DNA of 64,000 nucleotides. It comes from Asterias rubens. Lineage: Eukaryota; Echinodermata; Asteroidea; Forcipulatida; Asteriidae. The stretch is from positions 13,519,047 through 13,583,046 of the forward strand of contig NC_047066.1 of the NCBI RefSeq assembly GCF_902459465.1, in the 5' to 3' direction. This document shows, piece after piece, positions 12,253-25,500 of this stretch (its first letter is position 1; each line of letters starts with the position of its first letter). The notes under the pieces were generated by a model, which had not been told where the DNA came from, made no database searches, and saw only the letters and a program-made list of their open reading frames with translations. A program made the position numbers and the translations under genes.

Positions 12253-12487
12253 CTAGAGAGTTTGAGTGGCATAGCTTAAATCTGGTTTACCCGCTTCATC
12301 CAACTCAACATGGAGATTTCCCCATTGACTTGATTTGACCAATGCCTCAGTCAGTGTGGGGACAATGCCATAGAAAACATACACATGCTGGATACTCTGC
12401 AGGCAAGCATGGTATGGGGGAATTGTTTGACTATCTCTAGACCATCTCAAAGGTGTTGGGATGCCCAACCCAGAGTCATATTCCTTA
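12253..12487 (-). CDS. Unrecognised gene, last exon
   Basis: 235 bases, stop TAG at 12253-12255. Tandem AGAG at the acceptor; only the second AG keeps the frame with the preceding exon. Confidence 0.5.
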
Positions 12488-12784
12488 CTCTAAAATGCAG
12501 CATTAAATCCCCCCGTTTGTGTAGTGTATTTGTGTGTGTCAATTGGCCATGATTTTCATGGCCTGCCTAATGCACAGTGTTTCGGTCTGCTATATTGTAA
12601 TGCATAGTTAAAAGACAACAGTTATATACATTTCTATGTGGTAAAATAATTCTAGATAATGCACCCAAAATTAGCCTTACCTGACAAGATGTCGGTGGTC
12701 GGTAGAGCCAAGTGTCCAGCTTTCGTCATGAAGTTTTCTGTTGCAGTATACGGTGGCACAATGGAACCACGCCCTCTCGCAAAT
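12253..12784 (-). CDS. 3' end of an unrecognised gene, two exons (12681-12784, 12253-12487)
   Basis: On the minus strand, acceptor TTGGTAG|ATT opens a 104-base exon ending GTCAG|GTAAGG in phase 2. An acceptor TTTTAGAG|T continues in the matching phase for 235 bases to a TAG. The joined product is about 112 residues and looks protein-like: WFHCATVYCNRKLHDESW, then PPYHACLQSIQHVYVFYG, then LDEAGKPDLS near the end. It is rich in Cys, His and Tyr and has no low-complexity sequence. I do not recognise the family. Upstream exons should lie between 12784 and 16798 if the gene is intact, but only repeats are seen there, so this may be a translocated or decayed fragment. Confidence 0.55.
12681..12784 (-). 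CDS. Unrecognised gene, penultimate exon
   Basis: 104 bases, open in the frame starting ICERAWFHCATVYC. Donor GTAAGG follows at 12680. Confidence 0.5.
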
Positions 12785-14689
12785 CTACCAAATTGGCTTA
12801 GTCGTCGAAACTTAGAGTTCAAGGAACTCATAATAATGTACTTAAGAGTTCATCTGTGAATTTTCCTTCAAAGAATGTGCTGCAGTTTTGACCGAGTCAA
12901 CAGTTTTTCCCTGTCCTGACTTCACTCACAGACGTTGCTTGCTTGGCAAAACGCACATGGTTCACGTGGCTTGCCTGACACAAATACACAAGGTTCATTC
13001 TATCATGGAGGAATTCCTCCATGATTCTATGGTAAAGCTTTCTTCAACTTTGTTGACCAAGTTTTGCTCAAGAATATCACACTATGAAGTGGCTCTAAAA
13101 GGTGCAACAGCATGTACTGAAATAATGGCTGAATACACATGACCGATTTTAGAATTTGTTTTGATATTTTTGGCAAGTAAAAGTTCATCAGAAAAAGGCG
13201 AAGTGCAGCTCCCACGGTGAGCTGAGAACAACGCCGGCCGCTATATGCTGCTGTCTAGTCCGGTACGCGATGATGTGCAAGTAGAAATTTGGTTGGTTAT
13301 CCTAATTTTATCAAGGAAGGAAATTTCCTGCAAAGCAAATTTTTGTGCTTAGCAGATTACTTCGGAATCTGGCGATAGAAAAATCGGGCCAGAAACGCAG
13401 CTTTCCCACGCCCAATACGAGATTCGTTCTGCTAGTCCTGATCCTTGCTCTGTGGTCTGCTTGACACCTGCTGGTCAAAAGAAGGAGGAGGAACCAGAAC
13501 ATGGGGGTGGGGGTATCTGAAGGGGGGGGGGATCTGAAGGGGGGGGGGGGGGCTCAAAAATTGGACCCATGTTCCGTCATATCAAGCGAGCTCCCACAAA
13601 CAGATGTAAAGTAGATTACAAATAAATAAGAATATAAGGAAAACTCATAGCTCTATGGGAAAACTTCACTTTAGTTATTAGGAAGGGGGAGGGGTATTTA
13701 ATTCTTCCCCTAAAAGTTTTGTTGCAAAAGTGGACAACTTTTTTAAAAACCTTTCCCCTTTTCCCCCTATTCTAAAAAATAACATGTGTTTCAAGAAAAG
13801 GGAAACTGCATAGGAGGCTTAAATTGCGGATGGACAAGTAGGCCCACACCATGTTATCATCTTCAAGCAACTCGACCCTCCCTTTTATTGAATTTTGACC
13901 CCCCCCCCACCCCACCCAGATTTTAAAAATATATATCCAACATATCCAACACCAACACTTTCATAAGTTTGTTCTATTCTTTCCAAATAAGTGTGTCATT
14001 AGAATTTAGGTAATTTTGGAAAAATCCAAAGCCTTTTCAAAATTGAACCTATTTCAAACTATTTATTGATGCAAGGATGAGAAAATAAGTGGGGCACCAG
14101 TCACAACTTTAGGATGTTGGTTGGTGAAAACTGTTTCTGCTAGCTCGGCAAGAATTTTGTTGTTGATACAATGATGAAATGAAGAGCTGAGTGGTCTTTT
14201 TACTGGCTATAGTCATTGAAAAAGTTGAGGCCAATTAAACCCTGAACATATTCGTTGGTGCGATTTTCAATGAACACAAAAAGTCCCAATCGTTTGCAAA
14301 TCACAAAACCAATGCAGACAAGTAATAATGCCAATAATATTTGATGCAGTTTATTTTCATGATAAAATCATATTGGATCAAATGTAGCTGAAAAATTCAT
14401 TTCAATGGAAGAAGTAAAACTGACTGAAGTATGATGATTGTAGAAAATGCTTTACAAAAACTAGACCTTGTAATACAAGGTAAATACTAGACCTTTTAAT
14501 ACAAGGTTACGGTCCACCACACTATACTTTGAGGTTGAAAAATATATTATTATTCAACCACAATGTCTATATATATGTACTACACATTTCAGATATTTAA
14601 AAGCACCCAAATTTACAAACTTAAACCTCTCAAAGTGCCTCTTGTGGTGGCGATAAGCTGCACTTTAAGGAGAAGGCAAGCTCAAGAGC
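12785..14689. other. No gene seen; repeats and homopolymer runs
   Basis: 13300-13400 carries a piece of palindromic family D (TTGATAAAATTAGGATAACC on the minus strand). 13500-13560 has long G runs and 13900 a C run. A short open stretch at 12888-13142 has no recognisable content. Confidence 0.45.
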
Positions 14690-15103
14690 TTAAAGGTGCT
14701 ATTTCTGCCCATTTTCTCTTAAAAAAGGCTGACCCTTGACCAAATGTTGTACAGCGTCGCAGGTGCAAGGTGTGCTACTCAGGCTTCATGTGAAGTATGC
14801 ACTGAACGCCATTTTAGTAATCAACTCTTTGGATGCGATAATACTAACAGATGGGAGTGCATGTATGGAGACAATGTTTACTAAAAATGGCGCCTATTCC
14901 ATACTTAACAATTTAAAGCTCCAGTTGCCCATCTTGCCCGTTGTGGCATTTCTAATCAGACTAAAAGATTACAATTTGGTTGAGTTGTACCCTGGAGAGT
15001 TCCTTTAGAAAATGGAACAAAAAAGCACCAATGCGATGACCCCTCAAGACAGTTCTGCACCACAAATTTATTAAGGGAAAGTCTGCATTAATAGCACCTT
15101 TAA
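14690..15103. repeat. Palindromic element M
   Basis: Bounded by TTAAAGGTGCTATT and inverse AATAGCACCTTTAA, with an AT-rich interior. The open stretch inside it (14736-15008) has no protein signature. Confidence 0.6.
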
Positions 15104-15435
15104 TCCTTTCATTAAAACCTGCACAGATGGGCAAGATAATTCAAATGTACACTTACAATGATCTTTTTAGTAATTTGTTTATATTCATATTCATTATATT
15201 CAACATAAAAGAGAAGTTTCAAAGTCTCTCTCAACAACTCTGTAGCATGGTTATAATTGCATGGTAAGGCTCGTTGGCATTACCAAACACAGAAAAAGGC
15301 CATAACCTTGAGATGTTTGGTAAACTGTCATCATCCTATTTCTACCTAATAAAATCAACCTTCATTATCAACCAAATTTTCTTCTTTTTCAACTGAGAGT
15401 TCCAGCACAGTCTGATCCTAGGTTCAAAGATCTCG

Positions 15436-15612
15436 GTCCAATTTCATGGCTCTACTTTCGTAAGCACAGAATCTGCACTTGCGGAAGCAGGGAATTCTGT
15501 GCTTACAGCAAGCGTATCTCACCGGTCAGCAGCGAATTTTGCATGTAAGCGGGGAATCAGGATTGTTAGCTTGGAATTCAGCGGTAAGCACAGCCTTGAA
15601 ATAGGGCCCTTG
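15436..15612. repeat. Palindromic family D, degraded copy
   Basis: Contains CCAATTTCATGGCTCTACTT at one end and a degenerate inverse with AGGGCCC at the other, with repeated TAAGCACAG words. 15613-16798 beyond it shows no gene; its left part may be 3' untranslated sequence of the TIR-HEAT gene. Confidence 0.55.
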
Positions 15613-16798
15613 TCTTTGAACCACAAATCTCCAATCTCTTCTCAAAATTCATCTCAGTCACAGGTTTACAAGGCCTAATTTTTGTGTGTCTGTTTTGTGT
15701 GTGTATTTTGTTTGTTTGTTATACTGCGCCTTGAACATCAAGCAGGATGGATTGTACACATTACAAGTCTGTATTCTTATTATTATGTAGGTCTCTTGCT
15801 CACAGTAAGATTTCTCATCCCTAGCCATGCCCCAGGGAGGACTGAGACTAAATCTTTTGCAGTGCAAGATCGAGACCATAGCTGCATAAACAGGCACAAA
15901 GGGTCTCCAAGAAAATGTGTTATAGAGATCTACTATATAAAAATGTTCTAATTAATAACTTGATTTCATCTTGTTATATAAACAGCCCCTATAAATTTGT
16001 TTTTTTTGTATACAAAAATAGTCATATACTCTTTTGACTTCACTACAAACAGTAAAATATGTTACAGTTAAGGCAGGACAAGATCATAATATCAAATGTC
16101 TACAAAAGGTCTAACAAAAATGATGTGCTGTATGAAATATTCTATCCGATTGTTATTTAATTTCCACCTTGTAATTATCCAGCTCTGAATACACAAAGAA
16201 AATCAGAGAGAAATTCCAGCTTATTCACAAGAAGCCAAAATAATGTCAACATTTGGCTTAGCAGGTTTGATTTTGTTTTGCTCATTAAATTTAACTGATT
16301 TACTTCAATCAACTTCAAAAAATAAAACCATACTTTTTTGTTCTCAAAGTAAATTTGAAAAACCTTGAAAACAAAAAACATAAGCTCTGTTTTTCTCTTT
16401 TAAGAATTGGCGGCAGCAGACATACTTTTTTTTTTGCAGCTCCAGGGTCTGAACACACACAATACTGGCGAGAACTAAGTAAAAGGAACGTCCAAAAGTC
16501 TCCCATTGAATAAATGTTTGAGGACTGTGCATTAATTGAGTAACGACTTTGTTTTCATAGAACTGTCGTTCGCTAATGGATTTACACAATAGGCTCAATA
16601 CTATGCATGTACTTGAGTATGTGTTCAAAGAAAAATTCTATTTAGCACCCACAAAAAATTAAGAACTGGTTTTCAAAGTGCAGTACGAAGTGTCCTATGA
16701 GATAGCTTTGTGCAAAAACGTGGATGCTCCATACAAAAATGGAGGGCAAGTTGTGCTCTAATAACCTACCAACTAACTGACGTATCAACTTGTTCGTC

Positions 16799-16937
16799 TT
16801 ATGGTTTTTCTGCTAAATTCTTGATCTCTTCGCTTAGCACTTTGGTGATATGCATTGCCTTCTGAGCCTCTTCACCGCCGATCTTCTCCAGGGCAATTTG
16901 AGCAGCTTCCCTTACATTAGAGATGGCATCGTTTCTC
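16799..16937 (-). CDS. TIR-HEAT exon 9 (last)
   Basis: 139 bases, acceptor AATGTAG|GAGAAAC, stop TAA at 16799-16801. Encodes the final HEAT unit (NVREAAQIALEKI) and a charged C-terminus ending AEKP. Confidence 0.92.
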
Positions 16938-19900
16938 CTACATTAAGAAAAGAAATAGAGAAAGAATAATGTTATTGGTTATTACCCATATACACCGATG
17001 TGTATGCACTGTATACTCGGTACTTTCCAGAGTTTTGTGTAAAAAATCCACAGGCAAATCACTCGAGTGGAAATTGAACTCACCAATTGACCACCAAGCT
17101 AGTCCGGTAGCTAAGAGGCAGTTTGAATCCTATGTGTTATGCTTTCTCATTATGGCAAGAGGTTTTGGTGCCATGTGGTGGTTCAGTCGTTAGACTGCAG
17201 GACTTGCAATTACAAGATTGTGGGATCCCCCAAGCTAACTGTTGATTTCAAAATGACTAAAGTATAGTATTATCCTTCAGTTACAGTTACAATATGGGCA
17301 AGTCAAGGTCAAACCAATGTTTGTATGAGAAAGATTGGCTGTTGCCAGCTTGGTGTTTCGAGTTCTCTTGACGGGAAGATCATCTAAAAGATCAGTGTGG
17401 GTTTTCTTCCTAAACTTCCCCTCCCAGTTTACCCGACTACTCAACTTACCAGAGGTTGACAAGTTCTGAAGCAGCCTCGGATGCCTTGATATGACCCAGG
17501 GCTAGGCAACCACCTTCTCTGACCAGCCTGTCTTTGTCCTTCAGTAGATGCATCATGCGTTTTATGGCGTACTTATTGCTTGGTTCTGCTACCCGGGCAA
17601 GGGACAGAGCGGCAACTGCACGTACGTTCTCGTCTGGGTCATTGCAAAGATCCAGGAGTGCTTCCACGACGGAGTTACTGTGGAATTTGCCTGATTGAGA
17701 GAAAATTGGAATGAGTTAGTTACATGAGAAAAGCAATGTGCTGTTGCAAACTGCTTACCAACCAAATGACCTTTGCAAAATGCTAAAAACAGTAGTTGCC
17801 TGACTATTCAACCCTTCTAGCATAGTCTGCCTCAAAGACTACACAAAAATAGCAACAATAATTTCAATGTCTTATTTAGCGCACGTATCTACCAAACAAG
17901 GTACTCAAGGCGCTGAGTATAAATACAAACTAACAGAAAGATTGCAATGATGAATTCTGAGACCCAATTATGTAGCACCTTATAAGGGTTAATTTGCAAG
18001 GTGCTACGGCGCATTCAGCAGCCACTGCCAGGAACACCGGGATGAATGCTTTCTCTTTTCAATAGGTGCGCTTGGTTTTTGCATGGTGGAAATACAATAT
18101 GGAAAGGTTTGCGGTAGCACCATGTAATGACTATCTCTAATGAGTTGGGGTGGTTCTGAATAGAACCGTTGAACCAACTGTTGGGAACCACCCCAACCCA
18201 TTAGAGATAGTCATTTCATGGTGTTACCGCAAACCTTTCCATTTAATTATTGTACTCACTGAGATTCTGTATAGCGTCAATGCGTACAGTAGAGTCCATA
18301 CTGAACACCTCCCTCATGGTGTAACTCTCTAGGGCTTGTTCCTGTACTCTCTGCCAAAACTCAAATGACTCGCCGTTTACGACGCAGAACTCTACAGCGA
18401 GTAGTGAAAAAAATAACGGAGTAAAAATGTCAGAGGAAGAATAATATGAAAAACCTTCTCCCCTTCATATAGAAACTCAAGTCCTTTGAGTACATGTAGG
18501 TGCCAATAAATGACCAAGGTGCACAGCCATATTGATCAAGAGTGTTTGTTTGTTTTTTTGGAGGGAGCTAGAGGTCCTGGAAAAAAACCTTGTGGTATAG
18601 GACATGAAATGTTCAGTTTTTGATTTCGGAGAAAACCCCCAAAGGGAAAAAACCTGTGCAATCAGATGGGACATGGGGACATTGGGACTGAAAACCCAAC
18701 CCACACAACTTGCTCCGGTCCGAGGTGAGATTTGAACAGGGGTTCACAGGAGGAGGTGGAAAGGCAGGGAAAGAAACAACTATACGCCAAACCCATATTG
18801 CACACTGTGCTATCTGTAAATGACATTGCTTTTGGCTTCAAGTTTTGTGTATGGTTCTCTCTTACACAGCACATATCAACCAAAAAGGTACTCAAGGCGC
18901 TTAGTATACACATAGGGCCTACAGAAAGATAGGTTTTTAAAGTTAAATGAATTCTGATACCAAATTATGTAGCACCTTATAAGGGTTTACAAGGTGCTAC
19001 AGCAGCCACAACAAGGAACATCGAGGCGAACCCCTTCTCTTTTCAATAAGTGAACTGGGGTCTTTTACATTCATTACACAACACATGGAACCAACGGCTT
19101 AATATGTCCCATCCGAAGTCCTGACAAAGTGTCTTGCTTAAGGACACAAGTGTCATGGCTGGGGATTCGAACCCACACTCAGCTGATCAGAAACACCAGA
19201 ATTTGAATTCGGTGCTCTTAACCGCTCGGCGACGACACTTCTGGCCTTACAAAAGAGCATTACTTACCCTTGAAGTGTTTGAGGGACACAATGCCGTCCC
19301 CGTCTTCATCTAGCTCATTACAGAGGATGGAGAGAAGCCATTTCTGGTCTACCTTCTTGAACATCTCATCTAGCTCTGTTTGGTAATCCTTATAGAAAGC
19401 CTCCTCAAAGCTGAATGGAAGTTGCAAGGATTTAAATGAAAGGGAGAATACATCAATGGTTTTTCGGACAGGTAAATCCCTTCAAATCTTCTATAGTACT
19501 AATAGTGGCTTCTTATACAACGCGCATATCCGTCACTCAGTGACCCGATCAAGGCGCTTTAACATACAGTATTTTTCCTGCAAGGTATGCGGGACTATAT
19601 TTTGAATGAGACATACTCCTTTTACATAGCACCAATATGCTGCCAAATCATACCAGGAACACAGGGGCGAACCCCTTTTCTTTTTGATAAGTGCGCTGGG
19701 TTCTTTAACATGCATTACACAACACACAGGACCAAGTACGGCTTTACGTCCCATATGAAGGATGAAGCATCATGGTTGTCAGAACTGGGACTCAAACCCA
19801 CACTCTACTCCTAATTGGAACGGCCATACATCCTCATGAATTAGAAACCCAAACCAAACAAAACATCAAAAAATCAAACAAACAAACAAACAAACAAACA

Positions 19901-22495
19901 AACAAACAAACGAGCCACTTCTCTTTTTGATAAGTGCACGGAATCTTTTACTTGCATTACACACCACACAGGTTTACGTCCCATCCAAAGGACACAGCAA
20001 TAACAGTTAAAGACACTGGACATTATTGGTAATTGTCAAAGACTAGCCTTCACAGTTGGTGTATCTCAACATATGCAGAAAATAACAAACCTGTGAAAAT
20101 TTGAGCTCAATCGGTCGTCGAAGTTGCGAGATAATAATGAAAGAAAAATAACCCTTGTCACACGAAGTTGTGTGCGTTTAGATGGTTGATTTCGAGACCT
20201 CAAGTTCTAAATCTGAGGTCTCGAAATCAATTTTCGTGGAAAATTACTTCTTTCTCGAAAACTATGGCACTTCAGAGGGAGCTGTTTCTCACAATGTTTT
20301 ATACCATCAACCTCTCCCCAATACTCGTCACCAAGTAAGGTTTTATGCCGATAATTATTTTGAGTAATTACCAATAGTGTCCACTGCCTTTAAGTGTCTA
20401 ATAGCTTTAGGACACAAGTGTTACAGCCGAGACTCAAACCTACACTCTTGTCTGCTCGGCCACAAGGGGAAAGAAAATGAATAGTTTGTTTCTAAAGGCA
20501 CTGGCACTTTTGGTATTTACTCAAAATAATTGTTACTATAAAAACTTACTTGGTAAAGAACAATAGAGAGCTGTTGAATAGTATAAAACATTGTGAGAAA
20601 CAGCTCCCTCTGAAGTGACGTAGTTTTTGCGAACTTTCTCACCCAAATATTAAAAGGCTTCAGGTCTTTTATAAGGCGTAAAGCACACAAAAATGTGCAA
20701 CAATGGAGTTTTTGATTTCATTATTTTCTTCATCTTCTATGACCAATTGAATCCAAACTTTCACAGATTTGTTATTTTATACATACAGTATGTTGGGACA
20801 CACCAAGTGAGATTACTGGTCTTTGACAATTACCAAAGGTGTTCATTGCCTTTAAATAAAAGAAATGCAAACTCACTGCTCCCATTCTACAGCCTCTAGC
20901 GCTTTGAAGTTCTTCTCCCAGAACTCAACCCTGGTTCTGCCGTGATAGGAGGGCTTGGAGTGGAGGTTCAAATGAGATCGCTGACGCTGGAACTTTGCTC
21001 TCTTGTCGGCAACAGCTTCTGAAGTTTTTTCTTAACAAAAAATAGTTTAATAAATGAGATACAAATATTGGATGCACGTCAATAGACCGATCCATTAAGC
21101 TCCGCCCCATTGCATATTGACCAATCACAACGCAACGAAGGTCCGACAAATAAGGTCCGACATGCGTGCGCGTATGCTTGGCGCGTGCGGCAGATTGTGC
21201 AGAAAGGCATTGGAGAGGCTCACGTGTTCTTGCTCACACGTGCGTCGTGGGCGGAGCCTAATGGATCGGTCTATTACATTGAAGCGGAATAAAATCCTAA
21301 AGGTGAAATCTGGACTTTTTCATTTTACGCGACTTCACCTCGTGAATTGGAACAGCCAGATTTCACTGATTGACATTGCATGAACGAAAAGCATTTATTT
21401 GCTCACAAATAGATCCTTGCATGCCGTTTGACATTTTTTGTTCACAGCAACACAAAGTAGATGCGGCAAAACCATGCTGACAACTCAAAGTGGACACCAT
21501 GTAACTAGCCCGCAAAGACCTTGCCTCACAAACCTGGTTTGGCCAGCAGTATATTGCGCCACAGCACCTTGTATTGTAAACCCTTACAAGGTGATATGTA
21601 AAGATAGGTATCATACTTCAAAATTGTAGCCCCACAATACCTTGCAAGTAACAAGTAAAAAACCAAAAGCAAACATTTACTGTCAACTACAGGTAATAAT
21701 AATATTAATAATAATATCAAAGTCTTGTTTAGCGCACGTATCTACCAAAAAGGTACTCAAGGCGCTTAGTTTACATTTTTATAGAAAGATAGGTTATTGA
21801 AGTGATGAATTCTGAGACCCAATTATTTAGCACCTTATAAGGGTTTACAAGGTGCTACAGCGCATTCAGCAGCCACAGCCATGAACACCGGGGCGAACCC
21901 CTTATTTTTTTCGATAAGTGCACTGGGTTCTTTTACATGCGTTACACAACACACGAGACCAAGCAATGGTTTTAACCACTTAAAAGTGTCTTGCTTAAGG
22001 ACACAAGTGTCACGGCTGGGGATTCGAACCCACACTCTGCTGATCAGAAACACCAGAGTTTGAATTCGGTGCTCTTAACCGCTCGGCCACAACACTTCCA
22101 CAGGTAGGAATTCTAACAATACGCATTCTCACTTACTTTCTTCCTGCATTTCAGCCAGCTTGGCCTTGATATCGGTCAGGAGATCCTTCATGGATTGATT
22201 GTAGGAAGCACTATCGTCAAACATAAACCACGTCACTGGAGCAAGCTGCAATCGCCTAATGGTACAAGTGGTAACAGATATATTCAATCCAATTCAATTC
22301 AATTCAAATCAATATACATTTCCACAAATTACAGAACTATGCTGTAATGCATATTATAAAAGACTGAAAAAGAAAGCAGGAAAAAGAAAGCAGGAAAGCA
22401 CGTGGAGGCAAGGCCCGAAATAAGCCAGGTACCTTTTAGCGGCTAGCCTTTTAACAAAGAACATGACAGAGGTACATGATTAGGACAATACAAAG

Positions 22496-22534
<39 letters not shown>

Positions 22535-25500
22535 TCGAAGTCTTATATAGCGCACGAATCTACCAAACAAGGTACTCAAGGCGCTGAGTATATACAAACT
22601 TTCAGAAAGATAGATAATTGCAGTGATGAATTTTGAGACCCAATTATTTAGCACCTTATAAGGGTTTACAAGGTGCTACGGCGCATACAGCAGCCACAGC
22701 CAGGAACACCGGGGCGAACCCCTTCTCTTTTCGAAAAGTGCACTGGGTTCTTTTACATGCATTACACAAAACATGGGACCAATGGCTTTACGTCCCATCC
22801 GAAGGGCGAAGCAATGGTTAAGTGTGTTGCTTAAGGACACAAGTGTCACGGCTGGGGATTCGAACCCACACTCTGCTGATCAGAAACACCAGAGTTTGAA
22901 TTCGGTGCTCTTAACCGCTCAGCCACGACACTTCAGATGAAACAGACGGAGGAAACAAACAGACAGACAGACAGAAAGACAAACAAATTACTGGATGAAA
23001 TGACACTGACGAAGTAAGCAAAATATTTAAGGAGAAGAAGGGTATAAAAACTATGTTACATATTGGGAAATAAGGAATTTTTTATAAGATGTTTTGAACC
23101 TAGCCACAGAGGATGAGGCTTTGATAGTCTGGTCAACCGAATTTCAAAGACGAGGACCATAGTAACAGAGAGTAGTGGATGTGTATGATGTGTTAACCTA
23201 AGACTGCAGTAGTGCCAAGTATCAATTCAATTCAATTCAATTATGTACTTGCCCATTAAAAAAAAACAATGGAAAAATTACATGTCAAAACATTGATACT
23301 TTTAAAGGATTTTGAGACCTAGATTGGTAAGATCTCCACCAATTAATAACCATACAAACTTACTTTGTGAAAAGGATGCAGACTATTTTAAGAAAGGATT
23401 CCTTCAAAGGAACATAGTCTGGATAATTTTCACCGAAAAACATTTGAATCTGAGAAACTATTCACAAATTAATCAGATCGTTTCTTACATTTGTGAGGGT
23501 TGGTGTGCATTTGCAAATGCTGTGGCCAGAGATGCTGTCACCTCATTAAAAATGGATGGATTCGTGTGAAAATACTGAGAAAGATTTTTGTTGTTTTCTC
23601 CACAAATAGACATTGTTTTTTGAGGTGAAACTTTCACTTTAAGTGACTTTCATAGTATCTTTCTTTATAGTTTTACATTGACATAAAACAATCTATGACC
23701 CTACCTTAAAGGCACTGGACAGTATTGGCAATTACTCAAAATAATTTAGCATAAACATTTACTTGGTAACAAGCAATGGAGAGCTGTTGATACATATAAA
23801 ACATTGTGAGAAACAGCTCCCTCTGAAGTAAAGCAGTTTTCGAGAAAGAAGTAATTTTTCACTAAAATATTTGAATTTGATTTTAAGACCTAATTACATT
23901 TTGAGGTCCCGGAATCAAGCATCTGAAATCACACAACTTTGGGTGACAAGGGTATTTTTTCCTCCCTTATTATCTAGCAATTGAGTTAAAAAAAATCACA
24001 GGTGTGTTATTTTGTGCATATGTTGAGATACACCAAGTGAGAAGACTGGTCTTTGACATAAGTGTCTCAATGTCATTAAAGCTAAGAACTATTTCTTCTC
24101 TTTTTGGAATTGTAAATGAAAATTCTTTAAAAAAAAAGCAATGAACGCTCACATGCCAAAGTCCATGCTGGGAATAACTTCATCTCTGACTTGCAGCGCA
24201 CATGGGAAGATGGGCTTGCTGGAGACATATGCCAAGGCCAACTCATCTTTGCAGTACTTGGAGATGACCGACTTTGTACTCAGAAGAGACAGGAAAAGCT
24301 AGTAACAGTCAAGAAAAATGCGGTAGAATTATATGGCAGGTTGCTGTTATGCCATTTAGTGTGGCACAGTCGAGTGTTGAAAAGGCAGTGGACACTATGG
24401 GTAATTTTCACAAAATAATAATTAGCATAAAACCTTTCTTTGTGACAAGTAATGGGGAGAGGTTGATGGTATAAAACATTGTGAGAAACGGCTCCCTCTG
24501 AAGTGATGTAGGTTTCGAGAAAGAAGTAATTTTCCACGAATTTGATTTCGAGACCTCAAGTTTAGAATTTGAGGTCTCGAAATCAACCATCTAAACGCAC
24601 ACAACTTCATGTGACAAGGGTGTTTTTTTTCTTTCATTATTATCTCGCAAGTTTGATGACCGATTGAGCTCAAATTTTCACAGGTTTGTTATTTCATACA
24701 TACATGTATGTTGAGATACACCAACTGTGAAGGCTAGTCTTTGACAGTTACCAATAGTGTCCACTGTCTTTAAAGGTGCATCAGACTCAAGACAAGGTCT
24801 CATATAACTGAGTGACTACTTTAATATATAGCGTGCATATCAGTCACTCAGTGATGCTCAAAGGCTCTTCTACATTCAGTATGGATGGTTCAATAAACAT
24901 TCTGGCCACAAGAACAATGATTTGAATGCAACAAAAAATGTATGCTAATATAGATCTTGACCTTAGCATCAACAATAGCTTGCCCGATCTTGTTGAAGAA
25001 TTCTACACCGGCCTTCAATCCGACCTCGTCCACCCACACTTTGATGCCAGCTTCTTCCAAGGATCCTGGAGGTGAGATGGGGAAGGACAGCAACAACATT
25101 AAACTATTCATTATATCTTTTAAAAAACTGTTTGCCACATTTCTTTTAAGGCAACACCTTTGGTCTTTGGATTTTTAAAATTGTTTTAACCTTTTGTAGA
25201 TTTACAATAAAACTGACTGTTAAAATTTCAAATTCAAAAGGTGGAATCGTTTTAATGGCATTGGAAACTAGTGGTAATTACTCCATAGTTGAGTCAAGAT
25301 TTTCACAGGTTTGTTATTTTATGCATTACAAAATGTATGTTGAGATACACCAAGTGAGAATACTAGTCTTTGACTATTACCAAAGGTGTCCAATGCCTTT
25401 AAGACGTCGCCAACAATCTGGAGTGGTCCATGCAGGAAGTAAAAACTGCAATCTGAGAATCATTTCAAGCAGAAATGTTTTTCAGATTGAAAATGTTTTT

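Noticed and set aside
12888-13142. 84-residue plus-strand open frame
   Set aside because: It has no ATG at its start, no family resemblance and no matching splice partners.
14736-15008. 90-residue plus-strand open frame
   Set aside because: Lies wholly within palindromic element M, with no family resemblance.
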